This document shows, in pieces, positions 30,740-41,262 of a stretch of DNA of 64,000 nucleotides. The notes under the pieces are model-generated. The model did not search any database and was not told where the DNA came from. It worked only from the letters and a program-made list of their open reading frames with translations. Numbering within the stretch: position 1 is the stretch's first letter; each line of letters starts with the position of its first letter. The translations under genes and the position numbers were made by a program. Where the stretch lies: positions 24,308,571 to 24,372,570 of the forward strand of contig CM060107.1 of the NCBI GenBank assembly GCA_030522415.1, read 5' to 3'. Origin of the DNA: Channallabes apus (Eukaryota; Chordata; Actinopteri; Siluriformes; Clariidae).

Positions 30740-31717
30740 GAGACTAGCAGCATCACTGTGATGAAAAACTGGAGAGCAATGGTATTAGTACTGAAATGTT
30801 GTTTTTCAGACCAAGAAATGGGCAGGACCCTCCCCACCCACGGTTGAAAGTTATGAAACTGATCGTTCTTATTGAAATAGTGCTCTACCTTTATTATTTT
30901 TGATTACTCATTTTACTTTGACCATTTTGAAAAGGAGACCTCTGCTGATTTTGTTTTAGGAACATTTTCTAATTTTCTTTTCAGTCCTTTTAATAAATAT
31001 ATGTTGCAAAGTTGAGTGTTACTATTTGTAATTTTATGGAGTAATTTATTTTAGTCGCAGAGTATTTAGTTCTTCAGCAAGTTTGACAAGGACAAAATGT
31101 ACCCATTGCAAAATTTAATTTGTGCATAAATGCAGACATATCTTTTTTTTCCCCCCTCTCAATTTCAAATACAGTTAGCAGTGTTGAATGATTGTTGGTG
31201 TTTATACATTTTGAAAAAAAAAATCTTAATGTTAACATTTTGGATGAAAATATGTTCATTCCACAATAAATAATGTTTATATAAAGAAATGTGTTTTGAG
31301 TGTAAATCAATATGTAATTAAGTTTTTTATGCTTTTATATTTAAATTATGAATGCCTTAAATCTTTATTTGATGCAACTTAAAAAAGGTAATTTGCTCAA
31401 ACCTTCAAAAGTGGTTTATATCAAGTTTATAATTTCAGGTTAGATTTAGTAGAATATTTACATTAAGTAATATAGCCAACTCATTTATTTAGATTTAGAA
31501 CAACTTAAAATTTTTGGTTTGTTTCACCTTCAGAAATTAGTTTACATGAACTTAAAAATCTTAAGTTGCAGTAAGTGGTTTATTTTTACATTACATCAAT
31601 GCTAAAATATCAGGTGTGACAGATTACTTCAATAATACAATACTTCAACTTCAAAGTTGAGCCAGTGCTATATTTTTTTCAGTGCGTTAACCTAAAACAA
31701 TATTGTTTCCAATGCTG
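30740..31717. other. AT-rich, no gene recognised
   Basis: 31340-31690 repeats short AACTTAAA and CAAGTTTA motifs and ends in TTTTTTCAGTGCG. It may be a non-autonomous element of the ACTGAAAAAA type also seen at 13047, 13606 and 41981. No TIR pair could be fixed. Confidence 0.35.
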
Positions 31718-31865
31718 TAGCAAACATGAATTTTATTTTGTTTTACAACAGATATTTCATAATGAATGTGTGTATATGTGCTTCATGTTATTTTCAGAAT
31801 GATGAAATGAGATGCCCAAATTCGTGCTTTAAAAGTTTCTTATATAGTTTTTGTAATGTCTTAAC

Positions 31866-32055
31866 AAGTACAAAATAATGAAAGACATGGCCATTCCGCG
31901 GTTTAAATGGTCTTGAAATTAATTTAATTTCCTGATAGTAGGCTATCTGATAGTGTTAACTATGTGAATGTCCTGATTCGTGAATATGCCAACATGTCTT
32001 ATTTAAAACGTAAAAATGTGTCAACATCATCAGAAGACATGAATTAACAATGTGT
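31866..32055. repeat. Direct repeat R, copy 1
   Basis: AAAATAATGAAAGACATGGC through CATCAGAAGACATGAATTAAC. It recurs in the same orientation at 32592-32756, about 726 bp further on. Confidence 0.75.
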
Positions 32056-32181
32056 ATGTGTTTGTATGTGCATATATTATATAAGTATGTGTTTGTGTGC
32101 ATGTCTCATATGTAACATTCATATAAAATGCAATTCGTGATAAGTGTATGTTGTTAAAGTATTTGTGGATATGTATGTAAT

Positions 32182-32580
32182 GACGTGGCTTGCGCGAGGG
32201 GCGGAGCCGCGCATAAGCTGTTCAGAACGGGCCGGGTCGTGATACGGCGACACTCCGTCTGATCATTCGGTCGCACTAATAAAAGGTGTCAGTGCCAAAG
32301 ACAAAGCGCGCTGGAGAAGACACAAGCAAAGCCCAAGCCTCTGTCTGTCAAAGACCCCGGAGAGAAAGTGAGGGAGACACGCATCAGTTTAGTGCGCGCT
32401 CTTGGGTTAAAGTGAACAAAGCACAAACTCTACTCTATCTCTTCCTATAAATCCTCAGTAAAGCCATAAGTCCCGAGAGCATCTTTAGTTTTCTGTTTTA
32501 GTTTCCAGAATCCCGTCCGTTCTCGCATAGACGGCGGAGCTCTGGTTATTTTGTGTTTTCAGTTTCCTTTTGAAAAAAGA
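32182..32580. other. CpG-rich block between direct repeats
   Basis: A sharp compositional island in AT-rich surroundings, starting TGACGTGGCTTGCGCGAGGG (a CRE-like TGACGTGG at its edge). It contains AATAAAAGG, TATAAATCC and many CpGs. No ORF is convincing. Candidates are a solo LTR or a promoter/first exon. I could not define TG..CA ends with a target duplication. Confidence 0.35.
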
Positions 32581-32591
32581 TTCATTACAAA

Positions 32592-32756
32592 ACAATGAAA
32601 GACATGACAATGCCTCGGTTTAAATGGTCTTGAAATTAATTACATTTTCTGATAGTAGGCTATCTGATAGTGTTAACTATGCGTGAATATGCCAACATAT
32701 GTTATTTAAAACGAAAAAATGTGTCGCCATCATCAGAAGACATGAATGGACAATAT
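32592..32756. repeat. Direct repeat R, copy 2
   Basis: Second copy of 31866-32055, cut at its right end where a hAT-like element begins (32760). Confidence 0.75.
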
Positions 32757-32843
32757 GTGCAGGGCCGTGCAGAGACGTGTAAAGGGGCGGGTGCTCAAAG
32801 TTAAAAAAGATAGAACATGCTGTTATAACAACAACTCACATTC

Positions 32844-33675
32844 TGTCACGAACCCCTGTCACTCCTCTCTTTTGTTGTTGTTTTTGTTCCCACGCTGTCA
32901 GATTTCTCTACTCACGGTCACGTTGTCTCTAGACTGTCACGTCTTTTCCCACGCCTTCGTACCGCCCCTCCCACACACACCGGCTCCCCATTCACAAATA
33001 ATTTCTCCCGACATTTAAGGAAGCGCAGCGCGCTTTCTCGCTGCCGAATTATTGCGTGCTCCACAGCCCAGTTTCCTCGTGGTTATTTTTCCTATGATTC
33101 ATGCGTTTTTTGACCAAGTGCTTTGTTTAACGGCTTTCGCTTTTCGCTCGTCCCTACGGATTTGTTAGACCTGATATTTGCTTCACGGACATCGACCCAC
33201 GCCCCGCCCCTCGACTTCGCTATCGTCTTCCGCTTCGGATTGTTTGACCTGGCCTTGACTGCTCTCACGGAGACTGACTCACGCTTCGCCCCTTGACTTC
33301 CCGATTGTTTCTCACTTCCGGATTCCACATCCTTCGAGACACCAACAGGTGAAACGCCTCTGCTCTTCTCAATCTCTGCATCCACGTCTGTTTTTTCCAC
33401 TACAGAAAGGCACCCAGCAGCCATCCTCCACGTCATGGTGAACTACAGAATCTCACTTCATTAAACATCAGAGAACCGCTTCAGAGCTGCACCTCTGTCC
33501 TCCATTACAGTCCCGTGTTCATTATACACCTGTATTCCGTGAGAAAGTAAGACCAAGCACTACCAACCCTATCTCCTACATTTTCATCATTAAAGCCCTT
33601 TTAAGAATATCATCCCAGAGTGGTGTCTGCTCTTGGGTCCTATCAGCCTGCCTGACCTTGCACAGCGTCGTGACA
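32844..33675 (+). repeat. 5' LTR of the sushi-like element
   Basis: 832 bp from TGTCACGAACCCC to CGTCGTGACA. A TATA-like CATTTAAGG lies at about 33012-33020. About 30 bases on, GCCGAATTATT (33043-33053) would be the 5' end of the transcript. A polyadenylation-like CATTAAAGC lies near 33588. Confidence 0.85.
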
Positions 33676-33676
33676 G

Positions 33677-33687
33677 AATAATTCGGC
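33677..33687 (+). promoter_or_regulatory. Self-complementary primer-binding site
   Basis: AATAATTCGGC, one base after the LTR, is the exact complement of GCCGAATTATT at 33043-33053, the predicted start of the LTR transcript. An 11-base match of this kind is how Tf1/sushi-type elements self-prime reverse transcription. There is no tRNA-type TGG site. Confidence 0.7.
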
Positions 33688-33694
33688 CGGAAGA

Positions 33695-34624
33695 ATGGAC
33701 CCAGCAGAACTGAGCCGTCTGAGGTCCGCACTGGAGAGTCAGGGCACTCTCCTTGGCTCACACCAGCAGGATCTCCAGTCAGTCACTCAGACCCTGGCAT
33801 CTGTCTCTGAATCTCTTGCTAAGCTCACGATCCAAGTACAACAGCTCCACACGACCCCCTCTCCGGCTGCCACTGCCACCCCACCACCGGAACCACGCCT
33901 CCCTCCGCCTCAGGCTTATGATGGTGAACCAGGCACTTGCCGCTCCTTCCTCTCCCAGTGCTCGCTGGTGCTGGAATTGCAGGCCTCGACCTTTCCCACA
34001 GAACGTTCAAAGGTGGCATATGTCATTACACTGCTGACCGGGAGAGCAAGGGAGTGGGGAACGGCAGTATGGGACGCTCAGGATGCCTGCTGCTTTAGCT
34101 TCGACAGATTCACTCAGGAGATGAGGAGAGTCTTCGACCGCTCATCCTCTGGCCGAGAGGCGGCTGGGAAGATATTAAGGCTTCGCCAAGGACCTCGTTC
34201 AGCTTACGACTATGCGATTGAGTTTCGCACCCTGGCTGCCTCCTGCAATTGGGACGAACAGGCTTTGTTTGATGCCTCTTTGGAGGGACTTTCCGAAACC
34301 CTCAAGGACGAGCTTGTCTCCCGTGAGCTACCATCTGATCTGGACGAACTCATGGACCTCGCTGGGCGGGTCGATGCTCGTATTCGTCTCCGACGTGATC
34401 GATCTCAGACAGTCAGGAGGTCTCTCTCTCCTCTCACCCCTCCACGCACACCTACTTCTCCATGTCCACCTACTCCTCCATGCCCACCCGCTCGCCCATG
34501 CCCTCACTCTTCTCCTGAGGAACCCATGCAGATAGGTCGAACCCACATCTCCTCAGAGGAATGGCAGCGGCGACGAACAGAGAGAGCAGGTCATTTTCTC
34601 AAGGACTGCCCGCTAAAAAAGTAA
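33695..34624 (+). CDS. Gag of the sushi-like element (309 aa)
   Basis: Starts MDPAELSRLRSALESQGTLL with a short coiled-coil-like N-terminus and a Pro-rich linker. The capsid-like Gag region spans about residues 75-235 (YVITLLTGRAREWGTAVW, YDYAIEFRTLAASCNWDEQA, ASLEGLSETLKDELV). A Pro/Ser tail follows. The terminal zinc knuckle is half missing: AGHFLKDCPLKK keeps H-x4-C, but the preceding C-x2-C is replaced by RRRTER. This suggests a small in-frame deletion that would impair RNA packaging. The frame overlaps the start of pol. Confidence 0.85.
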   Translation: MDPAELSRLRSALESQGTLLGSHQQDLQSVTQTLASVSESLAKLTIQVQQLHTTPSPAATATPPPEPRLPPPQAYDGEPGTCRSFLSQCSLVLELQASTFPTERSKVAYVITLLTGRAREWGTAVWDAQDACCFSFDRFTQEMRRVFDRSSSGREAAGKILRLRQGPRSAYDYAIEFRTLAASCNWDEQALFDASLEGLSETLKDELVSRELPSDLDELMDLAGRVDARIRLRRDRSQTVRRSLSPLTPPRTPTSPCPPTPPCPPARPCPHSSPEEPMQIGRTHISSEEWQRRRTERAGHFLKDCPLKK

Positions 34625-37555
34625 GCCCTCCAGTTAAACTGGGAGTTCTGGAGGGCTCCACTCACAAAAACCTCCCTAACACCCGTTCATGTTTTACTGT
34701 CTCCCTCGTCCATGACAACAAGTCCCATGCCATGCAAGCCCTGATTGATTCCGGGGCAGATCGGAACCTAATTAGCCTCAACACAGTCAGAAACTTGGGA
34801 ATTCCTGTGCATCGTCTGAACCCCTCTTTCTCTGTGCGAGCCCTAGATGGCAGTAACCTGCCTCCCATTACACACCAGACAACTCCAATTACTCTTCGCA
34901 TTTCTGGCAACCACGTGGAGGACATCTCCCTCTTTGTCGTCAACAGCCCCTATTCTCCGATCGTTCTTGGCCGCCCCTGGCTTACTCTCCACAACCCCCA
35001 CATCGACTGGGTTAAGAACATTATCCTGGGTTGGAGCCCCTCATGCCTCGCCTCCTGCCTCCGCTCAGCTGCTACCCACTCTCCACCTCCCATCATGATC
35101 GACGAACATCTTGACCTTTCTAATGTTCCACCAGAGTACTCTGATCTCAAACTTGCCTTTAGCAAAGCACAAGCACTCTCACTTCCCCCTCACCGACCTT
35201 ATGATTGTGCAATAAACCTCCTCCCAGGTACCACACCCCCCCAAGGGACGCCTTTATTCACTTAGCCCACCAGAGAGAGAAGCCATGAACCATTATATCA
35301 CAGAGTCTCTTGCCACAGGCATCGTTCGCCCCTCCTCCTCCCCTGCAGGCGCTGGGTTTTTCTTTGTCAAAAAAAAAGATAATTCCCTTCGGCCCTGCAT
35401 TGATTATAGAGGCCTTAACGAAATTACTGTCAAGGACCGTTACCCGCTCCCACTCATGACCACAGCCTTTGAACTCCTTCAAGGGGCCAAAGTATTCACC
35501 AAGCTGGATCTCAGAAATGCTTACCATCTTGTCCGGATAAGGGAGGGGGATGAATGGAAGACGGCCTTTAACACCCCTACAGGGCACTACGAGTACCGCG
35601 TTGTCCCTTTCGGCCTTACCAATGCCCCGGCAGTGTTTCAGGCCTTAGTTAATGATGTCCTCAGGGATTTTCTGAACTCTTTTGTTTTCGTCTACCTTGA
35701 CGATATTTTGATTTTTTCACGTTCTCTTGAAGAACATAAGAACCATGTGCGCCTAGTATTGCGAAGACTCCTTGAGAAAAAATTATTCATCAAAGCCGAG
35801 AAGTGTGAATTTCATCAGGATTCTATCGCTTTCCTTGGTTTCATTATTTCACCATCCATGATCCAGATGGACCCCACCAAGGTAGAAGCTGTCACTGATT
35901 GGCCGGCCCCCACTTCTAGACGTGATCTCCAACGGTTTCTGGGATTTGCTAATTTTTACCGACGATTCATAAGGAACTACAGCACCATTGCTGCCCCACT
36001 CACAACACTAACCTCCTCAAGACTCCGTTTCCAGTGGAACGAACAGGCAGAGGAGGCCTTCCAAAGGCTCAAGACCAAGTTTACATCGGCCCCTATCCTT
36101 ACTATCCCGGATCCCTCCTTACAATTTGTTGTGGAAGTGGACGCCTCTGAAACAGGGGTGGGGGCAGTACTGTCTCAGGGAACTCCCAAGGATAACAAGC
36201 TGCACCCCTGTTCTTTTTTTTCTCATCGCCTTTCACCTGCTGAGAGAAATTATGACATTGGAGACCGAGAATTGCTAGCAGTGAAATTAGCCTTAGAGGA
36301 GTGGAGACATTGGCTAGAGGCTAACTGAACACCCCTTTCTCGTCTGGGCAGACCACAAAAACCTGGAGTATTTGAAAAAAGCTAAGAGACTTAACGCCCG
36401 ACAGGCCAGGTGGTCCTTGTTTTTCTCCAGGTTTAATTTCACCCTATCTTACCGCCCTGGAGCCAAGAACTCAAAGCCAGATGCTCTGTCCCGGCAGTTT
36501 TCCTCGGACCAGGTCTTCTTGCCCCACGAGACCATACTTCACCCTCACTGTTTAGTGGCAGCCACACTACTGCACATTGAAAGACAGGTAAAAGAAGCCC
36601 ATGCCCAAGGTCCTACCCCAAGTAATGTTCCCCAGGGTCGTCTCTTTGTTCCTGCAACCATGCGCACTCAGGTCCTGGAATGGGGACACAACTCCAAGCT
36701 TGCTTGCCTCCCCGGGGGCAAACGTACCCAGTTTTTGATCCAACAACGTTTTTGGTGGCCCACGTTGAAGGAGGATGTTATCAAGTATGTGGCGGCATGT
36801 GACTCCTGTACCAGGAACAAAAGCAGCAATAGGCCCCCGGCAGGCCTCCTTAGACCACTCCCAGTCCCTCACCGCCCTTGGTCACATATTGCCATCGACT
36901 TTGTTACTGGACTACCCAACTCCAGTAACAATACTTGCATCTTAACTATCGTCAACCGCTTTTCCAAGGCTGCCCACTTCGTGCCGCTCCCTGGACTCTC
37001 TTCTGCCAAACAGACGGCTGAGTTACTCATTCTCCACGTTTTTCGCCTCCATGGTCTCCCCACGGACATTGTCTCGAATCGAGGTCCACAGTTCACAGCA
37101 AGGTTTTGGAGAGCTTTCTGTAAACTCATTGGAGCCACCACAAGTCTATCCTCAGGCTATCATCCACAGACAAACGGCCAAACCGAGAGAATGAATCAAG
37201 AGTTGGAGGCAACTCTTCGGTGCATGACCTCTCAGAACCCAACCTCTTGGAGCAGATTTCTCCCGTGGGCCGAATACGCCCACAACTCTCTCCCAATTTC
37301 CTCCACTGGTTTGTCCCCATTCCACTGCTGCCTGGGCTATCAGCCACCTTTGTTTCCTTCCCAGGAGGAGGAGGTAACAGTCCCTTCTGCCCAGGCGTTT
37401 GTCCGCCGGTGCAAAAGAACCTGGCTACAAGCCAGAAGACAACTCCTCCAATCTGTCAAAAACTATAAGAAACAAGTGGATCGACGTCGCTCCACAGCTC
37501 CAAGGTATCACATCGGCCAGAGGGTCATGTTATCCACAAGGGATGTTCCCATGAC
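34561..37555 (+). pseudogene. Pol of the sushi-like element: PR-RT-RNaseH-IN, frameshifted
   Basis: Three frames in series. 34561-35228: aspartic protease with ALIDSGADRNLIS (DSGA active site). An extra C in a C-run at about 35229-35235 shifts the frame. 35240-36326: RT ([37 protein letters not shown]) and RNase H ([29 protein letters not shown]). A one-base shift at about 36326 follows. 36327-37555: rest of RNase H and integrase with H-H-C-C zinc region (the second His lost: LACLPG) and core (AIDFVTGLP, VSNRGPQF, GQTERMNQELE). The second catalytic Asp is Asn (37077-37079). The C-terminal GPY/F and chromodomain part is deleted. Confidence 0.92.
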
Positions 37556-37958
37556 ACTGACTCACGCTTCGCCCCTTGACTTCCCGATTGTTTCTCACTT
37601 CCGGATTCCACATCCTTCGAGACACCAACAGGTGAAACGCCTCTGCTCTTCTCAATCTCTGCATCCACGTCTGTTTTTTCCACTACAGAAAGGCACCCAG
37701 CAGCCATCCTCCACGTCAAGGTGAACTACAGAATCACACTTCATTAAACATCAGAGAACCGCTTCAGAGCTGCACCTCTGTCCTCCATTACAGTCCCGTG
37801 TTCATTATACACCTGTATTCCGTGAGAAAGTAACACCAAGCACTACCAACCCTATCTCCTACATTTTCATCATTAAAGCCCTTTTAAGAATATCATCCCA
37901 GAGTGGTGTCTGCTCTTGGGTCCTATCACCCTGCCTGACCTCACACAGCGTCGTGACA
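37556..37958 (+). repeat. Partial 3' LTR of the sushi-like element
   Basis: Equivalent to 33273-33675. The first 429 bp are missing, and the junction with integrase lies at an ACTGACTC shared start. Confidence 0.9.
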
Positions 37959-38912
37959 CATTCATGACGAATCTAATATCAAATTGCATCATACTGTATG
38001 ACTGTCATCAGGTCGGGACAATGCAAAGCAAATGTAGCCTATGTTTTTCAAGATTCAAAGAACTTTATTAATCTAATTAATAAATTAATTAATTTACCAG
38101 ATGGTGTACAATGTTGCTGTTGATTATTAAATTATTAGTAATAATTTTTAAGAATCTATACACATACAACACACAAACATGCACATGCAGTGCTTATTAA
38201 ATGTTTAAACTGTAGAGATACAATAATTTTACTGCTGTAAAATCAGCAATTTATCTAATTTGAAATATAAACCTAATATTATCTATTACTTGTTTTTTAT
38301 ATCATAAATATAATAATCCATAATTATGTGGATATCCATATTAGATGGCTTTTAGTGAAATAAAACTGTAACTTACTTTAAAACTAAAAATGTTCCCTAA
38401 AACGGTGGACAGAGCTACAGACCCCACCAGGTGTAACCACCTTACCCAGTTAGTTAGCAGTTAGTTAGCAGTTAATGACCACCACTACTTGTGCAGTTCA
38501 TAAAAGGACAGGTAATGTTTGTCGCGCTGTTGCACAAACAGCACGCTCATTTATTTCAATTCATTTGTTGTTATAGACTATAGTGTGCGCTGTACATCCT
38601 ATTTACTGTTTTGTTACAGTTTGGACCTTCCAGTTAATGTGCCTGCTTCTCCTCCACCACCCAGTACTGTACCACCCAGTCTGCAGAAAATGCGCGTGCA
38701 CTTTGCGTGCTCGTACCCGGCTTGTAACGAGCGTGCTCTACCCGCAAGGGCGGGCATTGGTTAATGGCAGGCATGTGACTGATGCAAGCCAGATCCTTTT
38801 ATTTAGCAAAATTGAGATTAATAGTTACATTTTATTGTTGAGGGGCAATGACAGGGCTCCATACGCACATACGCATTAAAAAAAAGGGCACTTGAGGCAT
38901 CCTGAAGGAAAG

Positions 38913-38943
38913 GGGCGGGTGCCTGGAGGAAAGGCACCCGCCC
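38913..38943. other. GC-rich hairpin in the hAT-like right end
   Basis: GGGCGGGTGCC and GGCACCCGCCC form an 11 bp perfect stem around a 9-base loop, close to the right terminus. Subterminal hairpins are common in hAT-like elements. Confidence 0.6.
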
Positions 38944-38960
38944 TCCCCCCTCTGCACGTG

Positions 38961-39021
<61 letters not shown>
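38961..39021. repeat. (GT)n microsatellite
   Basis: About 30 GT units directly after the CAGG end of the hAT-like element. Confidence 0.93.
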
Positions 39022-39023
<2 letters not shown>

Positions 39024-39059
39024 AGTATATACAACGTGACCGCGCGCTCAGTTACAGCT

Positions 39060-39185
39060 CAGTCCCTCTTCTCACCTTTGGTGTGAAGTTATCAAACCAG
39101 TTTCGGATGGGGGAATTGGCACAATTGAGGGGTTTAAAACTATTTAACAAGACCGAGACGTCTCTGCCTAAAATGTATTTCTCCA
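39060..39185. repeat. Inverted repeat partner of 41275-41365
   Basis: CTCTTCTCACCTTTGG and GACGTCTCTGCCTAAAATG recur in reverse complement beyond the Tc1-type element, giving a loose palindrome around 39.2-41.3 kb. Confidence 0.55.
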
Positions 39186-39224
39186 GCAAAACATAGAATA
39201 AATAGAAATAAAATGTTTAATATC

Positions 39225-39408
39225 AATAATATTGATCTTAGCTGGATGGTCTAATTCTCAAAACCGTTTAAGAAAGACTTAACACACTATAACTAGAATA
39301 TTTACAAAACTGAAAGGTTGTCTTATGAATAATAAAAAACAACAACTCATAACTCAAAAAGATCATATGTTTTTATATATTTTTTTTAGATCATAAATAG
39401 ACATGAAT

Positions 39409-39440
<32 letters not shown>
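39225..39440 (-). repeat. Dispersed repeat G, copy 3
   Basis: Reverse complement of part of 90-310 (TAGCTGGATGGTCTAATTCT and AAAACTGAAAGGTTGTCTTA). Followed by a (TA)n tract at 39413-39473. Confidence 0.6.
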
Positions 39441-39473
<33 letters not shown>

Positions 39474-39475
<2 letters not shown>

Positions 39476-39557
39476 TGGACACAAACAGCAAAAACATGAT
39501 GAAAAGCAATAAAGTGCTTAGGGCTTTTCATCATGTTTTTTGCTGTTTGTGTCCAGC
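39474..39557. other. Near-perfect 34 bp-stem hairpin
   Basis: Left arm 39474-39507 and right arm 39523-39557 are complementary over 34 bp with a single extra T, around a 15-base loop (AATAAAGTGCTTAGG). The arms start GCTGGACACAAACAGC. It sits at the end of a (TA)n tract. It could be a tiny palindromic MITE, a replication-born inverted duplication, or a precursor-like RNA hairpin. No target duplication beyond TA. Confidence 0.8.
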
Positions 39558-39627
39558 AGTGAATAATTATTTCATCCATTATTTGACCACGGCTGGGAAT
39601 AAGAACTGGAATGTGATTGTGAATTTA

Positions 39628-39661
<34 letters not shown>

Positions 39662-41207
39662 CAAACCGGATTCCAAAAAAGTTGGGACACTAAACAAATT
39701 GTGAATAAAAACTGAATGCAATGATGTGGAGATGGCAAATGTCAATATTTTATTCAGAATAGAACATAGATGACAGATCAAAAGTTTAATCTGAGAAAAT
39801 GTATCATTTTAAAGGAAAAATATGTTGATTCCAAATTTCACTGTGTCAACAAATCCCAAAAAAGTTGGGACAAGTAGCAATAAGAGGCTGGAAAAAGTAA
39901 ATTTGAGCATAACGAAGAGCTGGACGACCAATTAACAGTAATTAGGTTAATTGGCAACATGATTGGGTCTAAAAAGAGCTTCTCAGAGTGGCAGTGTCTC
40001 TCAGAAGCCAAGATGGGTAGAGGATCACCAATTCCCACAATGTTGCGCAGAAAGATAGTGGAGCAATATCAGAAAGGTGTTACCCAGTGAAGAATTGCAA
40101 AGACTTTGCAGTTATCATCATCAACTGTGCATAATATCATCCGAAGATTCAGAGAATCTGGAACAATCTCTGTGAGTAAGAGTCAAGGGCGTAAAACCAT
40201 ACTGGATGCCCGTGATCTCCGGGCCCTTAAACGACACTGCACCACAAACAGGAATGCTACTGTAAAGGAAATCACAGAATGGGCTCAGGAATACTTCCAG
40301 AAACCATTGTCAGTGAACACAATCCACCGTGTCATCTGCCGTTGCCAGCTGAAACTCTACAGTGCAAAGAAGAAGCCATTTCTAAGCAAGATCCACAAGC
40401 ACAGGCGTTTTCATTGGGCCAGTGATCATTTAAAATGGAGTGTGGCAAAATGGAAGACTGTTCTGTGGTCAGACGAGTCACAATTCGAAGTTCTTGTTGG
40501 AAATGTGGGACGCCATGTCATCCGGACCAAAGAGGACAAGGACAACCCAAGTTGTTATCAACGCTCAGTTCAGAAGCCTGCATCTCTGATGGTATGGGGT
40601 TGCATGAGTGCGTGTGGCATGGGCAGCTTGCATGTCTGGAAAGGCACCATCAATGCAGAAAAATATACTCAGGTTCTAGAACAACATCAAGTCATCTCTT
40701 TCAGGGAAGACCCTGCATTTTTCAACAAGATAATGCCAGACCACATTCTGCATCAATCACAACATCATAGCTGCGTAGGAGAAGGATCCGGGTACTGAAA
40801 TGGCCAGTCTGCAGTCCAGATCTTTCCCCTATAGAGAACATTTGGCGCATCATAAAGAGGAAGGTGCGACAAAGAATGGGAGAAGAATGGGAGAGCATTC
40901 CTATTTCTAAACTTGAGAAACTGGTCTCCTCGGTCCCCAGACGTCTGTTGAGTGTTGTAAGAAGAAGGGGAGATGCCACACAGTGGTGAAAATGGCCTTG
41001 TCCCAACTTTTTTGGGATTTGTTGATACCATGACATTTTGATTCACCATATTTTTCCCTTAAAATGATACATTTTCTCAGTTTAAACTTTTGTTCCATGA
41101 TTTATGTTCTATTCTGAATAAAATATTGACATTTGCCATCTCCACATCATTGCATTCAGTTTTTATTCACAATTTGTTTAGTGTCCCAACTTTTTTGGAA
41201 TCCGGTT

Positions 41208-41209
<2 letters not shown>
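39662..41209 (+). mobile_element. Tc1-type transposon T4 with long TIRs (IR/DR type)
   Basis: 1548 bp, ends CAAACCGGATTCCAAAAAAG and complement, TA on both sides within (TA)n. TIRs are about 200 bp. Each carries the motif CCAAAAAAGTTGGGAC twice, at the outer end and at the inner end (39843-39871 on the left), which is the inverted-repeat/direct-repeat layout of Sleeping Beauty-like elements. Different family from T1-T3. Confidence 0.92.
40013..40989 (+). pseudogene. Tc1-type transposase of T4, broken
   Basis: ATG at 40013 (MGRGSPIPTMLRRKIVEQYQ). TGA at 40087-40089 interrupts the first helix-turn-helix. The frame then runs through TLQLSSSTVHNIIRRFRES and WSDESQFEV (first catalytic Asp). A frameshift near 40690-40700 follows. 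In the new frame come LFQGRPCIFQQDNARPHSA (second Asp), a TAG at 40771, then SPDLSPIENIWRIIKRK (Glu), and the end at TGA 40987. All catalytic blocks are recognisable, but three lesions make it inactive. Confidence 0.92.

Positions 41210-41262
<53 letters not shown>

Larger units (their letters stand above)
32844..37958 (+). mobile_element. Ty3/gypsy LTR retrotransposon, sushi-like, defective
   Basis: The 5' LTR (32844-33675) is followed by gag and pol, then only the last 403 bp of the 3' LTR (37556-37958). The 5 bp CATTC flanks both ends (32839-32843 and 37959-37963). The two LTR parts have equal length and differ at about six sites by eye. A deletion fused the integrase C-terminus to the middle of the 3' LTR, removing the polypurine tract. 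Pol has two frameshifts. The primer site is of the self-priming type. Gene order gag, PR, RT, RNase H, IN with motifs typical of the fish sushi-like chromovirus group. Confidence 0.92.
32760..38964. mobile_element. hAT-like element carrying the gypsy insertion
   Basis: The left end CAGGGCCGTGCAGAG, then AAAGGGGCGGGTGC, is matched by the reverse complement of the right end CAGGCACGTGCAGAG, then GGAGGGCGGGTGC (38964 leftward). About 1.08 kb of this element remains (32760-32838 and 37964-38964) around the LTR retrotransposon. CAGGG-type ends suggest hAT, but the 8 bp duplication could not be shown because the right flank is a (GT)n run. A weak exon-like stretch (NVPASPPPPSTVPPSLQK) follows an acceptor at about 38620. 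No transposase core. Confidence 0.5.

Noticed and set aside
33092..33436. Minus-strand ORF of 114 codons in the gypsy LTR (repeated at 37525-37719)
   Set aside because: Antisense to LTR sequence, with no domain; its duplication simply reflects the two LTRs.
39474..39557. Named microRNA gene
   Set aside because: The stem is almost perfectly paired, unlike typical microRNA precursors with bulges, and I recognise no known mature sequence. Left as an unclassified hairpin.
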